Shown here piece after piece: positions 35,132 to 45,279 of a stretch of 64,000 nt of DNA. The stretch spans positions 121,179 through 185,178 of the forward strand of contig NZ_JAAMFN010000003.1 in NCBI RefSeq assembly GCF_013376095.1. The letters are read 5' to 3'. Position 1 is the stretch's first letter, and every line of letters starts with the position of its first letter. The notes under the pieces were generated by a model. That model searched no databases. It had not been told where the DNA came from and saw only the letters and a list, made by a program, of their open reading frames with translations. The translations under genes were made by a program, and so were the position numbers. Source of the DNA: Arthrobacter sp. SDTb3-6 (GTDB taxonomy: Bacteria > Actinomycetota > Actinomycetes > Actinomycetales > Micrococcaceae).

Positions 35132-36355
35132 TCAAACCCTCTCGATCAAGGTGGCCACGCCCATGCCGCCGCCAATGCAAAGCGTGATGACCGCGCGCCG
35201 GGCACTGCGGCGTTCCAGTTCGTCCATGACGGTGCCCAGGATCATGGCGCCGGTGGCGCCCAGCGGATGGCCCATGGCGATGGCGCCGCCGTTCACGTTG
35301 AGTTTTTCCTCCGGTATGCCCAGGTCCTTTTGGAACTTCAGCACGACGGCGGCGAACGCCTCGTTGATCTCGAACAAGTCAATGTCGTCCACCGCCAGGC
35401 CGGCCGTTTTGAGGAGCTTTTCGGTGGCCGGGGTGGGTCCGGTGAGCATGATGGTGGGGTCCGCCCCGGAGGTGGCCGTCGCGACAATCCTGGCGCGCGG
35501 CGCCAGGCCCAGCCGCTCCCCCATCGCCGCGCTGCCCACCAGCACCAGGGCCGCGCCGTCGACAATGCCGGACGAGTTGGCGGCTGTGTGGACGTGGTTG
35601 ATGCGCTCCACGTTGTGGAACTTTTGCAGGGCGACGGCGTCAAAGCCGCCGGCATCGCCCATGGCCGCAAACGACGGCTTGAGGGCCGCCAGGGATTCCA
35701 CCGTGGAATCGGGGCGCATGTGCTCGTCCCGGTCCAGGACCACCAGGCCGTTGCGGTCGCGGACGGGGATCACCGAGTGGGCAAAGCGGCCCTCCCGCCA
35801 CGCCTGGGCGGCCAGTTCCTGCGAGCGCACGGCGTAGCTGTCCACGTCGGTGCGGCTGAAGCCCTCAATCGTGGCAATCAGGTCCGCGCCCACGCCCTGC
35901 GGCACAAAGTAGGTGTCGTAGTTGGTGGCCGGGTCCATGGCCCAGGCGCCGCCGTCCGAGCCGATGGGCACCCGGGACATGGACTCCACGCCGCCGGCGA
36001 TGATCAGCTGGTCCCAGCCGGAGAGCACCTTTTGGGCGGCCGTGTTGACGGCCTCCAGGCCGGAGGCACAGAACCTGTTGAGCTGCAGGCCGGCGACGGT
36101 GTTGGGCATGCCGGCGGCCAGGGCGGCTGTGCGGGCAATGTCGGCGCCCTGGTCCCCGATGGGCGAGACGACGCCCAGGATGAGGTCGTCAATGAGGTTC
36201 TCATCGAGTCCGGGGTGGCGTTTTCGCAGTTCGTGGATCAGGCCCACCACGAGGTCGATCGGCTTGGTCCCATGCAAGGACCCCTTCTTGCCGCGGCCCC
36301 GCGGGGTCCTGATGGCGTCATAGAGGTACGCTTCCGGTGCAGCTTGTTCGTGCAC
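35132..36355 (-). CDS. fadA: Acetyl-CoA acyltransferase (3-ketoacyl-CoA thiolase)
   Basis: Cleaves 3-ketoacyl-CoA to acetyl-CoA and a shortened acyl-CoA. 407 residues. The nucleophilic Cys is in [12 protein letters not shown] near residue 92, the catalytic His in [14 protein letters not shown] near 360, and the second Cys in CIGGGMG near 393. GTG 36355 is preferred because GGAAGGA lies just upstream and homologues begin near it; the open frame continues 60 bases further into the promoter. It is the first gene of the fadA-fadB-isomerase operon and is transcribed away from the TetR palindrome. Confidence 0.94.
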   Translation of the reverse strand: MHEQAAPEAYLYDAIRTPRGRGKKGSLHGTKPIDLVVGLIHELRKRHPGLDENLIDDLILGVVSPIGDQGADIARTAALAAGMPNTVAGLQLNRFCASGLEAVNTAAQKVLSGWDQLIIAGGVESMSRVPIGSDGGAWAMDPATNYDTYFVPQGVGADLIATIEGFSRTDVDSYAVRSQELAAQAWREGRFAHSVIPVRDRNGLVVLDRDEHMRPDSTVESLAALKPSFAAMGDAGGFDAVALQKFHNVERINHVHTAANSSGIVDGAALVLVGSAAMGERLGLAPRARIVATATSGADPTIMLTGPTPATEKLLKTAGLAVDDIDLFEINEAFAAVVLKFQKDLGIPEEKLNVNGGAIAMGHPLGATGAMILGTVMDELERRSARRAVITLCIGGGMGVATLIERV

Positions 36356-36422
36356 GTTTTTTCCTTCCCTGGTGGCGCCGGCCGGTGGAAAACGCACCGG
36401 TTGACATAAGGCCAATGCTTCA

Positions 36423-36449
36423 GAACTATTGACAGCGTGTCAATAGTTC
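36423..36449. promoter_or_regulatory. Perfect palindromic TetR operator with two divergent -35 boxes
   Basis: GAACTATTGACA (36423-36434), the centre GCG, and TGTCAATAGTTC (36438-36449) are exact complements. Each arm contains TTGACA, one for each direction. Seventeen bases away lie CAGGAT (36452-36457, plus strand) and AAGCAT (36420-36415, minus strand) as weak -10 boxes. A repressor bound here would shut both the fadA operon and the tetR transcript. Confidence 0.75.
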
Positions 36450-36477
36450 CGCAGGATTTCAGGATGAGGAGGTCCCC

Positions 36478-36585
36478 ATGAGCAGTTGCACGGCCATCAG
36501 CACTGCGGTGCCGGACGGCATTGCCACCATTGCAGTCCCCCGTACCTGCCGAGAGGCCTGGCGGGGGAAGGACCCTGCGCCGTGA
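36478..36585 (+). CDS. 35-residue ORF translationally coupled to tetR
   Basis: An ATG with a strong AGGAGG site five bases upstream opens a 35-codon frame that ends in a GTGA overlap with the tetR start. It is placed directly after the divergent operator, so it is the first frame on the tetR mRNA. The sequence contains PDGIATIAVPR, which resembles the first strand of crotonase-family proteins, and the product may be a remnant of one. It may equally be a leader peptide that couples ribosome flow to tetR. No known family; expression is not proven. Confidence 0.45.
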   Translation: MSSCTAISTAVPDGIATIAVPRTCREAWRGKDPAP

Positions 36586-37268
36586 ACCGCCCCGACCCGG
36601 CCCGGCCGCCGGCCCGGACCGCCCGGGACGGTGAGGTTCCCGGCGTCGGCCCCTCCCCTGCCGGGACCCGGCCGACGCGGCAGCGGCTCAGCCCGGACGA
36701 GCGCCGCAGGCAAATCTTCGCCTGCGCCCAGCGGCTGTTTAGTGAGCGCCGGTACGAGGACGTTTCGACCACGGACATCGCTGCCGCAGCCGGCGTGGCG
36801 CGGGGCCTGGTGAACCACTATTTTGGCAACAAGCGCGGGCTGTACCTGGAAGTCGTCCGGCTGAACTCGACCGTGCCCGCGCTGGCAGTCGCCACCCTTC
36901 CGGCCGGGACGCTGCAGGAGCGGATCGACGCGTCCGTCACGTGGTTCCTGGACACCCTGCAAGCCAACGGCGGGACATGGCTGGCCCTTGGTTCCGGGGG
37001 CATGGGCCGCGACGCCGATGTGGAGCGCATCCTGGTCAAGGCCGAGGACGACTCGGTGGAACGGCTCATGGAGGCCATGGGCCTGGACCGGGGCGGCGCG
37101 GGGCAGGACCAGGCCCGTGCACTGCTGCGCGTGTACGCCCAGCTGGCACGCAGCGGCGCGCGGGAATGGCTGCTGCGCAAATCCCTGGGACGGGGGCAGG
37201 TCCATGCGCTGCTGGCCGGGACGCTGATGGTGGTGGTCCGCGAAGCCGTGCCGGCCGTCGGGGTGTGA
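36582..37268 (+). CDS. TetR-family transcriptional regulator of the fad operon
   Basis: A 228-residue repressor. The first 40 residues are a Pro/Arg-rich extension. The HTH is RRRQIFACAQRLFSERRYEDVSTTDIAAAAGVARGLVNHYFGNKRGLYLEV in form, with the recognition helix at VARGLVNHYFGNK. The helical ligand domain follows (about residues 100-220). The GTG start overlaps the small upstream ORF. It is divergent from fadA with a perfect palindrome between them, so it probably represses beta-oxidation genes and is released by an acyl-CoA, like other TetR-type fatty-acid regulators. The ligand is inferred from context only. Confidence 0.88.
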   Translation: MNRPDPARPPARTARDGEVPGVGPSPAGTRPTRQRLSPDERRRQIFACAQRLFSERRYEDVSTTDIAAAAGVARGLVNHYFGNKRGLYLEVVRLNSTVPALAVATLPAGTLQERIDASVTWFLDTLQANGGTWLALGSGGMGRDADVERILVKAEDDSVERLMEAMGLDRGGAGQDQARALLRVYAQLARSGAREWLLRKSLGRGQVHALLAGTLMVVVREAVPAVGV

Positions 37269-37310
37269 CCGGGCACCTGCACGGCGGGCGAGCCGGTCCC
37301 GGACAGGTGG

Positions 37311-38168
37311 TCAGCGGTCCAGGTAGAAGTCCGGCATCAGCTCCGCGGACGCCTCCACGGCGTAGGGGGAAAAGTCGGTGGTGCCGCGGGACCGCAGCAG
37401 GTCCTCGTCGATGATGACCTGCCCCGTCAGTTCGCGGCTGGGTGTGGTGAGAATGGCGTGGGCGGCATCGGCCACGATTTCCGGCCTGCGCGAGCGCCGC
37501 TCCATGTCAGGCCCGCCCAGGATGTTCGCCACGGCCGCCGTGGCAATGGTGGTGCGAGGCCACAACGCGTTCGAGGCGACGCCGGCTTCGGCAAATTCGG
37601 CGGCAAAGGACAGCGCACAGAGCGTCATGCCGTACTTGGACAACGTGTAGGCGGGATGGCTGCCCAGCCACTTGGGGTCCAGGTTCAGCGGCGGGCTGAG
37701 GGTCAGGATGTGCGGGTTGTCCGCGTGGAGCAGGTGCGGCAGGGCGGCCCGCGTGAGCAGGTACGTGCCCCGGGTGTTGACGTCCTGCATCAGGTCGTAG
37801 CGCTTGGGTGTCAGCTCCAGGGTGCCGGCCAAGGTGAGCACGCTGGCGTTGTTGAGCACCATGTCGATGCCGCCGAACGCCGTCACGGCACCTTCGACGG
37901 CGCGCGAGATGGCCTCGTCGCTGCGCACATCCCCGACGATGGGCAACACACGTCCGCCGGCCGCCTCGATGGCAGCTGCCGCCGTGTGGATGGTGCCTTC
38001 CAGGCGGGGGTTTGGCTTGTCCGTCTTGGCAATCAGCACCACGTTGGCACCGTCGCGGGCGGCCCGCAGGGCGATCGCCAGGCCGATTCCGCGGGAACCA
38101 CCGGACATGAGCAGGGTCCTGCCGGCCAGGCTGCCGGGATGCTGCGTGGGGGATGCTTCGGATGCCAT
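37311..38168 (-). CDS. Short-chain dehydrogenase (HSDL2-like)
   Basis: A 285-residue SDR oxidoreductase. The NADP-binding motif is MSGGSRGIGLAIALRAARDGANV near the N-terminus, the NNAS motif is VLNNASVLTLAGT, the catalytic Ser is in HILTLSPPLNL and the YxxxK is YTLSK. The KTDKPNPRLEGTIHTAAAAIEAAGG segment is characteristic of HSDL2 and related lipid-associated SDRs. It is convergent with tetR and near the fatty-acid genes. ATG 38168 with AGGA upstream is chosen; a GTG 21 bases further up is possible. The substrate is unknown. Confidence 0.85.
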   Translation of the reverse strand: MASEASPTQHPGSLAGRTLLMSGGSRGIGLAIALRAARDGANVVLIAKTDKPNPRLEGTIHTAAAAIEAAGGRVLPIVGDVRSDEAISRAVEGAVTAFGGIDMVLNNASVLTLAGTLELTPKRYDLMQDVNTRGTYLLTRAALPHLLHADNPHILTLSPPLNLDPKWLGSHPAYTLSKYGMTLCALSFAAEFAEAGVASNALWPRTTIATAAVANILGGPDMERRSRRPEIVADAAHAILTTPSRELTGQVIIDEDLLRSRGTTDFSPYAVEASAELMPDFYLDR

Positions 38169-38277
38169 GGTGCCAGGTCCTTCCGTCACGGCCGTTTCCG
38201 CCCACTGTACTCCGCCGGGGACGCCGGGCCCCGGGAGTCAGGACGCCACTTCTTCAACCCGGATGCGCGTTAATGCA

Positions 38278-38311
38278 GTGAAGTCCCCGGTCCGAGGACC
38301 GGGGACTTCAC
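38278..38311 (-). terminator. Terminator of the second tRNA-fMet gene
   Basis: A perfect 16-base stem (GTGAAGTCCCCGGTCC and its complement) with only GA between the arms, so the real loop is CCGAGG. It begins 8 bases beyond the tRNA 3' end on the minus strand. Confidence 0.85.
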
Positions 38312-38318
38312 TTTGGAG

Positions 38319-38392
<74 letters not shown>

Positions 38393-38473
38393 ATGTGTCC
38401 TTAACATTACCCCGGGGCCGGCAGGGCGCAAAATCCGGGGCACGTGACGTTCGTCGCGTGCCCCGGACCCCCG

Positions 38474-41400
38474 CTACGGCTTGGCCGTGGGTGACGGCTT
38501 CGCAGTGGCCGACGGCGTTGCCCCCGCCTTCGGGGCGGCGCCCTCGGCCGCGATGGCGGCGTTGAGCGCGGACTGCAGCGCCTTCTGCGCCACGCCGTAG
38601 GCGGCAAAGTCGCCCTTGGTCAGCGCGGCCTGGCTGTCCTTCATGGCCTGGCTGGCATCGTTGAGTGCCTTGGCCAGCGCCGGGTTGGTGCTGCCCACCG
38701 CGCCTTCCGTGGAGCTGCCCGCCGTGCCGGCTTCCTTCTGGACGTTGGCGTCACCGGCCGAGGCGCCGGAGTTGCCGCCAAAGAGCTGGTCCAGGGCATC
38801 GTTCAGCGTGGCCGCGTAGCCGATCTTGTTGCCAAAGGCGACCAGGACGCGCTGCAGGGTGGGGTACGACGTCGAACCCGTCGACTGCACGTACACGGGC
38901 TGGACGTAGAGCAGGCCGCCGCCCATGGGAAGTGTCAACAGGTTGCCGTTGATGACGTCGGACTGGCCCAGCTTCAGCACGTTCAACTGCTCGGAGACCG
39001 TGGGGTCGGACTGGAAGGTGTTTTGGACCTGCCCGGGACCGGGCACCTGCGTGTCCACAGGCAGCTCCAGAAGTTGCAGCTTGCCGTAGTCGGGGCTCTT
39101 GACGCCCTTCACATCACCGGCGTCGCCGTTGGCGGCCATGAAGCCGTAGAGGATGTTGCGTGATTCGGTGCCTTGGATCTCCTGCGGGATGAAATCGGTG
39201 GTCAGGGAGAAGGCCGTCTTGTCCTGGCCCGGCATTTGCAGCGACAGGTAGTATGGCGGCTGCTTGTCCACGGTCTTGGTGGTGGGATCATCCGGCACGC
39301 TCCAGGCTTCCTGGTTTGCGTAGAACTTTCCGGCGTCCGTCACGTGGTAGCGGCCCAACAGTTCGCGCTGGACCTTGAACAGGTCCTCCGGGTAGCGCAC
39401 GTGGGACATCAGGGCCCCGGACATTTCCGTGTACGGCTTGACCGTGGCCGGGAAGACCTTCTCCCAGGCCTTCAGGATCGGATCCTGCGTGTCCCACGCA
39501 TACAGGTCAACGGATCCGTCATAGGCGTCAACCGTCGCCTTGACCGAATTCCGGATGTAGTTGATGGAGGCGTTGGGCAGCGCCGCCACCCCGCCGTTGT
39601 TGGTGAGGGAGTCCGTGGTGGCCTCCTGCAGCTGCTGCTGCTGCGAGTACGGGTAGTACGAGCTGGTGGTGTAGCCGTCCACAATCCACTTGACCCGCCC
39701 GTCGATGATGGCAGGGTAGGGGTTGCCGTCAATGGTCAGGTACGGTGCCACCTGGGCCACGCGGCTGGCCGGGTCCCGGTTGTACAGGATCTGCGACTGG
39801 TTGTTGACGCCGTTGGTCAGCAGCAGGTCCGAGGACTGGAACTTCATGGCATACATCAACCGGTTGAACCAGTTGCCCAGCGACGGGCCGCCGTTTCCGG
39901 CGAACGTCGTCATGGATTCCCCGGAGGTGTCGGCGGCATCCTTCGACGTCGGGGTGGACCCTTGCGGCCGGTCCAGCTCCACCGGGGTGGCGCCCTTCGG
40001 GGCCCCGACGATGGAATAGTCGGTCATCGACGGGCTGAAGTAGATGCGCGGCTGGTAGCTGGTGTCGGTGCCCAGCACGCCCGTGGAGGGCACGCCGGAC
40101 TGCATGAACACGGGCTTGCCGTCCGAGGTCACGGTGTTGCCGTAGGCTGCCACCACGCCGTAGCCGTGCGTGTAGACGAGGTGCTGGTTGTACCAGCTCT
40201 GCTGACCCGGATTGATGCCGTTCGGGTTCAGTTCGCGCACGGCAATCACGGCGTCCTGGACCTTGCCGTCAATCGTGTAGCGGTCAACGTTGAGGGTCTT
40301 GGGGAACTCGTAATAGGGGCGGTACTGTTCCAGCTGGGCGAACGTGGAGGAAATCAGGTTCGGGTCCAGCAGGCGGATGCTGGCCACCGTGGAAGCGTCC
40401 TTGCGCAGGGCGCCGGGCGTCGCCGTCGTCGTGGCGTTGTACGGGGTGACTTCCATGCCGGAGAGCCCGTAGGCCTGCCGGGTGAAATCAATGTTGCGCG
40501 TAATGTAGGGCGCCTCCACGGTGCCTTCGGTGGGCCGGACCTGCGTGTACTGGATGGCCCAGGGGTAGATGCCGCCCGCGACGATGGCGGTGATGATCAG
40601 CATGCCGGTGCCGATCAGGGGCAGCTTCCAGCGGCCGATGAAGGCGGCCACCACAAAGAGGACGGCCACGATCACGGCGGCCACGGCCAGGATGGCCTTG
40701 GTGGGGATGACGGCGTTGACGTCCGTGTACATGGCCCCGGCCCGGTAGCCGCCGTTGTTTTGCAGCGTGCCGTAGGTGTCGAGCCAGAAGTTGATGCCCA
40801 GCAGGACCAGGAACACCGCGGCGAGGACCGCCATGTGGATCTGTGCGGCCCGGGAGGTGAAGACGCCGTGCTCGGCCAGGCGGACGGCGCCATACAGGTA
40901 ATGGGTCAGCAGGCCGGCGATGAAGGCGACGACGGTGACGCTGATCAGCAGGCCCGTGACGAAGCCGAGGAACGGCAGCGTGTTGGTATAGAAGCTGATG
41001 TCCAGACCAAACTGGGGGTCCTTCTCGCCAAACGGAAACCGGTACAGGAACAGCATCACCTTGTCCCACTGGGCCATGGCCGCGGTGCCGGCAAACAGCC
41101 CGAAGACCACGGGTACGCCCACCATCACCACGCGGCGGACAGGCTCCAGCTGTGCCTGGTACCGGTTGAGGTTGTCATCGCGCTGGTTGTCCGGCGCGTA
41201 GACGGGCCTGGCCCGGTAGGCCGCCCTGATGGAGAAGTACACGCCGGCGCCCATAATGACGAACCCCGCAGCGAAGATCAGCAGCTTGGCAAGCTTTTCA
41301 CGCCAAAAGACCGTGGAGAAGCCAAGCTGGCCGAACCAGAGCATGTCGGTGTAGAGGCCGGCAAAAATCACCAGCGCAATGACCAGGACCACCACGATGA

Positions 41401-41476
41401 TGATGGTGGGCAGCAGCGCGCTGCGGCGTCTTGGCCTGACGGTATTGTGCGGCGAAGGGGCTGGGCGGGATGTCAC
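38474..41476 (-). CDS. UPF0182 family large membrane protein
   Basis: A 1000-residue protein. The N-terminal 320 residues hold seven predicted membrane helices, beginning [22 protein letters not shown] and containing the conserved [17 protein letters not shown]. The remaining large extracellular domain carries the family's [31 protein letters not shown] and [17 protein letters not shown] segments and ends in a Lys/Pro/Ala-rich tail. GTG 41476 follows AGAGG. The function of the family is unknown; in mycobacteria (Rv3193c) the same neighbours are found. The PDZ protease gene upstream is on the same strand, 127 bases away. Confidence 0.92.
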   Translation of the reverse strand: MTSRPAPSPHNTVRPRRRSALLPTIIIVVVLVIALVIFAGLYTDMLWFGQLGFSTVFWREKLAKLLIFAAGFVIMGAGVYFSIRAAYRARPVYAPDNQRDDNLNRYQAQLEPVRRVVMVGVPVVFGLFAGTAAMAQWDKVMLFLYRFPFGEKDPQFGLDISFYTNTLPFLGFVTGLLISVTVVAFIAGLLTHYLYGAVRLAEHGVFTSRAAQIHMAVLAAVFLVLLGINFWLDTYGTLQNNGGYRAGAMYTDVNAVIPTKAILAVAAVIVAVLFVVAAFIGRWKLPLIGTGMLIITAIVAGGIYPWAIQYTQVRPTEGTVEAPYITRNIDFTRQAYGLSGMEVTPYNATTTATPGALRKDASTVASIRLLDPNLISSTFAQLEQYRPYYEFPKTLNVDRYTIDGKVQDAVIAVRELNPNGINPGQQSWYNQHLVYTHGYGVVAAYGNTVTSDGKPVFMQSGVPSTGVLGTDTSYQPRIYFSPSMTDYSIVGAPKGATPVELDRPQGSTPTSKDAADTSGESMTTFAGNGGPSLGNWFNRLMYAMKFQSSDLLLTNGVNNQSQILYNRDPASRVAQVAPYLTIDGNPYPAIIDGRVKWIVDGYTTSSYYPYSQQQQLQEATTDSLTNNGGVAALPNASINYIRNSVKATVDAYDGSVDLYAWDTQDPILKAWEKVFPATVKPYTEMSGALMSHVRYPEDLFKVQRELLGRYHVTDAGKFYANQEAWSVPDDPTTKTVDKQPPYYLSLQMPGQDKTAFSLTTDFIPQEIQGTESRNILYGFMAANGDAGDVKGVKSPDYGKLQLLELPVDTQVPGPGQVQNTFQSDPTVSEQLNVLKLGQSDVINGNLLTLPMGGGLLYVQPVYVQSTGSTSYPTLQRVLVAFGNKIGYAATLNDALDQLFGGNSGASAGDANVQKEAGTAGSSTEGAVGSTNPALAKALNDASQAMKDSQAALTKGDFAAYGVAQKALQSALNAAIAAEGAAPKAGATPSATAKPSPTAKP

Positions 41477-41603
41477 TCGTACCTCTATTTGCTGTTTATT
41501 GGTTTTTGGGTGTTGCCGGTGCGGTGCTGCTCCCGGCACTGCTGCCAGGTCCTATTGCTGCCACGAACGGCCCCACGGCGAAGTTCCCCCCGAGTCCCAA
41601 TCG

Positions 41604-42707
41604 TTATTTACACGTGGGCAGGGTGGAACTTTCCGTACCGGTCCCAATGGCGGACACGGCGGCGTACGCTTCCTTCAGCGTAGCGACTTTGACGACGTGA
41701 AGCCCGTTGGGGACGTGTCCGACCACGTCTGAACAGTTCGCTGCCGGCGCCAGGAAGTAGTCGGCGCCGGCATTGCGGGCCCCGACCATCTTTTGGGCGA
41801 TGCCGCCAATGGCACCCACATTGCCTTCCGGGTCAATGGTGCCGGTGCCGGCGAAATGCTTCCCGCCGGTCATCTCGCCCTTGGTGAGCGTGTCAATGGT
41901 GCCCAGGGCAAACATCATGCCCGCGCTCGGCCCGCCAATGTTGCTCAGCGTGATGTTCACCGTAAAGGGGAAGGTGAACCTGTTCTGCAGGGCGATCCCC
42001 AGCAGGTACTTGCCGTCCTTGTTGGCGCGCGGGGTGACCGCGACGGTCTTCTCCGCCCCGTTGCGCAGCACCTTGACAGCCACTGGCGTGCCTTTCCCGG
42101 CGGCCAGCACATCCTGGATCACGGGCAGCCCGGTGACGGCCTTGCCGCCGATGGTGAGCAGGACGTCGTCGGGCTTGAGGATTCCGGCAGACGCGCCGTC
42201 AGCCGGGACCGAGGCGATGGCCAGGGTGGTCTTGTAGGGGATGCCCAGGAGCGTGAACGCGGCGGCGGTGGCGTTTTCCTGGGATCCGGTCATGGCCGCG
42301 GTATTTTCGCTGTTGACGGCTGCCTGGCTGGTGCCGGGCGCGTAAATGAGCTCGGACGGGTAGATGGAGTCCGACGGCGACATCCACGCCTGGAGTGTCT
42401 GGAAAATGTTGACTTCGCTGTCCGGCAGGCCGCCGCTCATGTGGACCGTGGTCAGGTCGAGGGTGCCTGAACGGGCGGGGAAGCTGTCATGGCCGGTGAC
42501 ACTGATGACCGGCTGGCCGTTGACCGTGCCGATCGTGTTGATGGCCGGGCCGGGCGACTCAATGACGTAGGGCACGGGGATGGCCATGGCGGCGACCGCC
42601 AGGACCGCGGCAATGACGCCGGAGACCACCATCAGGGAAACCCGGCTGTCCCGGGCCGTCGTCTTCGCCGCCGGCTGCGGGGCCGCTGCCTGGTACTCCT
42701 GGCTCAA
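41604..42707 (-). CDS. PDZ-domain Lon-like (S16) membrane protease
   Basis: A 367-residue protein with an N-terminal membrane helix (VSLMVVSGVIAAVLAVAAMAI), an atypical PDZ domain around residues 150-235 (ILKPDDVLLTIGGKAVTG), and a C-terminal S16 protease domain. The catalytic Ser is in NIGGPSAGMMFALG and the Lys in GGIAQKMVGARNAGA, forming the Ser-Lys dyad of Lon proteases without an ATPase. It probably degrades or trims proteins at the outer face of the membrane. TTG 42707, with GGAAAGG eight bases before it, is the best start; the open frame runs on but loses coding character. Homologue of Rv3194c by position. Confidence 0.9.
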   Translation of the reverse strand: MSQEYQAAAPQPAAKTTARDSRVSLMVVSGVIAAVLAVAAMAIPVPYVIESPGPAINTIGTVNGQPVISVTGHDSFPARSGTLDLTTVHMSGGLPDSEVNIFQTLQAWMSPSDSIYPSELIYAPGTSQAAVNSENTAAMTGSQENATAAAFTLLGIPYKTTLAIASVPADGASAGILKPDDVLLTIGGKAVTGLPVIQDVLAAGKGTPVAVKVLRNGAEKTVAVTPRANKDGKYLLGIALQNRFTFPFTVNITLSNIGGPSAGMMFALGTIDTLTKGEMTGGKHFAGTGTIDPEGNVGAIGGIAQKMVGARNAGADYFLAPAANCSDVVGHVPNGLHVVKVATLKEAYAAVSAIGTGTESSTLPTCK

Positions 42708-42979
42708 TAACTTGACCTTTCCAAGGTTCTTCCGGCAAGTGCCGCGGTGCCGCGCCGCACCCTGCAATGGCTGCCCGGGATTGCGCACCAAGGTCCACCC
42801 TACTGTGTGTGCCCGGGTTCCCGCTGTGAATCGGCAGGGCCCGCGCCGGGGCGCCAAAACCGGCGGAAATCCGGCTCCTTTGCCGGTAGCGAACAGCGGT
42901 GTCCCATGGGGCGACAACGGTTGGCGGCGGCGGTAACGTGAAGATATTCGGTACATCTTCCTGCAACGATCGGGCCACC

Positions 42980-44461
42980 ATGTCTTCCACCCCAGCCAAC
43001 AACAACGACGACGACACGCCGAAGGACCCGCTGTCTGAAATGCTGGCGAACCTCCTGGGCGGGAAGGGCATGGAAGGCTTTGACCCGGCCGAGCTGGCCA
43101 AGGCCGCCGGCCTGCCGGACGACCCCAAGGTGCTGGCGCAAATGTTTTCCCAGGTGCAGTCCATGATGAACAGCTCCTCGGACACCCCGGTGAACTGGGA
43201 GCTGGCCCACGACGCCGCCCGCAAGTCCGCGGCCGGGGACGACCCTTCCGTGTCACCGGCACAGTCCCGGGACATCGACGAGGCGCTGCGCCTGGCCGAG
43301 ATGTGGCTGGACCCGTTCACGGACCTGGCCGCCACGGCGATCATTGGCAAGGCGTGGTCGCGGGCGGAATGGGTTGAGGAAACCCTGGGCACCTGGCAGC
43401 GGCTCACCGAGCCGGTGGCGAACAGCATCGCCCTGGCCATCTCCACGGCCATGAATGAGCAGCTGCCCGAGGAAATGAAGTCCATGATGGGCGGTGCCGC
43501 CTCCATGATGCAGAACATGGGCGGTGCACTGTTCGGGCTGCAGCTGGGACAGGCCGTCGGCGCACTGTCCAAGGAAGTGGTGGGCTCCACGGACATCGGC
43601 ATCCCCCTGGCAGACCTGCAGATGGCCCTGTTGCCGGCCAACGTCAAGGCGTTTGGCGAGGGACTGGAGGTGCCGGAGCAGGAAATCCGCCTGTTCCTGG
43701 CCCTGCGGGAAGCGGCCCACGCCCGCCTGTTCGTCCAGGTCCCCTGGCTGCGCGGTCACCTGCTGGGCGCCATCGAGTCATACGCCCGCGGCATCCACAT
43801 TGACATGTCCCGCATCGAGGACCTGGCCCACAACCTGGATCCCAGCAACCCGGAGGCGATGCAGGCAGCCCTGTCCGAGGGCGTCTTCATGCCGGCCCGT
43901 ACTCCCGCCCAGGACGCCGCCCTGTCCAAGCTGGAGACCGCCCTGGCCCTGGTGGAGGGATGGGTCGACGAAGTGACGTTCTCCGCGGCCGCCAACCTGC
44001 CCTCCGCAGCGGCCATCCGCGAGACCATCCGCCGCCGCCGCGCCACGGGCGGTCCGGCCGAACACGCGTTTGGTTCCCTCGTGGGCCTGGAGCTGCGCCC
44101 GCGGCGCCTGCGTGAGGCCGCGGCCCTGTGGGCGAACCTGTTGGAGCAGCGCGGCATTGCCGGCCGCGACGCCATCTGGGCCCACCCGGACCTGTTGCCG
44201 ACCTCCGCCGACCTCGACGACGCCGCAGGGTTCAGTGCGCGCCGTTCCGCCGCGGACGCCTCCGATTCGGAGGTGGATGCCGCCCTGGCGAAGCTGCTCG
44301 ACGGCGGTTTCGACGACGCGCCGGCCGCCGGCCAGTCCGGTGAAAAGGCTCCCGGCGGACCTTCCGGCGATGCCTCCCCGGGTCCGGCAGACGGCACGTC
44401 CGACGGCGGTTCGCCCAACGGAGGCACGGCCGGCACCGACGGGACGCCAACGGACAAGTAG
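42980..44461 (+). CDS. DUF2342 zinc-dependent-metalloprotease-like protein
   Basis: A 493-residue actinobacterial protein of the DUF2342 family (mycobacterial Rv3195 by position). Conserved features are WLDPFTDL, the AWSRAEWVEETL segment, a Met/Gly-rich stretch around GGAASMMQNMGGALFGLQLG, and REAAHARLF, where the His and Glu may bind metal. No classical HExxH is present, so the protease label is uncertain. The last 60 residues are Gly/Ser/Pro-rich. ATG 42980 lacks a good ribosome site; GTG 42938 is an alternative, and TAACGT at 42934 could be the -10 box. Divergent from the PDZ protease gene. Confidence 0.82.
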   Translation: MSSTPANNNDDDTPKDPLSEMLANLLGGKGMEGFDPAELAKAAGLPDDPKVLAQMFSQVQSMMNSSSDTPVNWELAHDAARKSAAGDDPSVSPAQSRDIDEALRLAEMWLDPFTDLAATAIIGKAWSRAEWVEETLGTWQRLTEPVANSIALAISTAMNEQLPEEMKSMMGGAASMMQNMGGALFGLQLGQAVGALSKEVVGSTDIGIPLADLQMALLPANVKAFGEGLEVPEQEIRLFLALREAAHARLFVQVPWLRGHLLGAIESYARGIHIDMSRIEDLAHNLDPSNPEAMQAALSEGVFMPARTPAQDAALSKLETALALVEGWVDEVTFSAAANLPSAAAIRETIRRRRATGGPAEHAFGSLVGLELRPRRLREAAALWANLLEQRGIAGRDAIWAHPDLLPTSADLDDAAGFSARRSAADASDSEVDAALAKLLDGGFDDAPAAGQSGEKAPGGPSGDASPGPADGTSDGGSPNGGTAGTDGTPTDK

Positions 44462-44479
44462 CCGGCGGTCCCTTCGGGC

Positions 44480-44516
44480 TTCTGAACCTGGCCCGGCGGG
44501 GCCCGCCAGGTCAGAA
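44480..44516. terminator. Imperfect hairpin between convergent genes
   Basis: TTCTGAACCTGGC and GCCAGGTCAGAA pair with one bulged base around a GC-rich loop. It starts 19 bases after the DUF2342 stop and covers the stop codon of the convergent metallopeptidase gene, so it can terminate both. Confidence 0.55.
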
Positions 44517-45227
44517 CAGTTGCCCGGGCGGCGCCCCGCCTGCGGTTTCCGGCGCCGCCGTGCCGGGACCGTCGTCGTCCATGTCACTGCCCATGCCCTG
44601 GATGTTGCGGGCCGACGCGAAGGACGCCCCCTCCAGGAACGCCTTGGCACGCTCCTGCAGGGCATAGCCGTCCAGCTCGGCCCAGAATTGGGCGCTGTGG
44701 TTGGGGTGGATCAAGTGGGCCAGTTCGTGCAGCAGCACATAGTCCAGCACCCACTCCGGCATGCCCTTGACGTGGTGGGAGATCCGGATGGTCCTGTGGG
44801 CGTGGGTGCACGAGCCCCAGCGCCCGTTTTGGTTGGTCACCCACCGCACGGATGCCGGCACCGCCCGCGACCCCAGATACCTTGCGGACAGGTCCAGGCA
44901 CCGGCGCATGAGGGCGCCATCGCTTTCAAACGTCCGGCGGCCCCCGGCGGCCTTGGCACGCGTGTCCCCTTCCAACCGGGAAACCATGTGCGGGACCCAA
45001 TATTGTTCGTCCTCCAGGGTCAGGCGCGAGGGCACGGCAACCACGGCGCGCCCCGCCTCCCAAAACGCGGAGATGCCGTTTTTCCGCCGCCGCGTGCGGC
45101 GCACCACCACCGGCGCACCGTTGGCGGCGCGGTGCCCCGAGACGGAGTCGCCCAGGGGCCCGGGCGTGCCGCTGCCGATGGGCGTCCGGCGGGGGTCCTT
45201 GGCTGGCGGGGATAGCTGCTTTGACAT
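44511..45227 (-). CDS. YgjP/SprT-like (M48-related) metallopeptidase
   Basis: A 238-residue protein with the zinc site HELAHLIHPNHSAQFW near residue 178: two His and Glu in HELAH, plus His in NHS as third-ligand candidate. Upstream is NGRWGSCTHAHRTIRISHHV, the usual partner segment of this DUF45 family. The N-terminal 60 residues are basic and Pro-rich. ATG 45227 lies six bases after a TACCGT box and lacks a ribosome site, so the mRNA is probably leaderless. Family members are poorly characterised cytosolic metallopeptidases, some associated with restriction or repair genes. Confidence 0.85.
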   Translation of the reverse strand: MSKQLSPPAKDPRRTPIGSGTPGPLGDSVSGHRAANGAPVVVRRTRRRKNGISAFWEAGRAVVAVPSRLTLEDEQYWVPHMVSRLEGDTRAKAAGGRRTFESDGALMRRCLDLSARYLGSRAVPASVRWVTNQNGRWGSCTHAHRTIRISHHVKGMPEWVLDYVLLHELAHLIHPNHSAQFWAELDGYALQERAKAFLEGASFASARNIQGMGSDMDDDGPGTAAPETAGGAPPGQLF

Positions 45228-45279
45228 GGTTCGACGGTACATCGGGGCGGGGAACGAAATCGACTTGGCCGGACCCGGA

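Noticed and set aside
41470..41700. Plus-strand frame with a hydrophobic start between the UPF0182 and PDZ genes
   Set aside because: It looks like a small membrane protein at first, but its second half is antisense to the PDZ protease C-terminus and its start overlaps the UPF0182 start region; no ribosome site is present.
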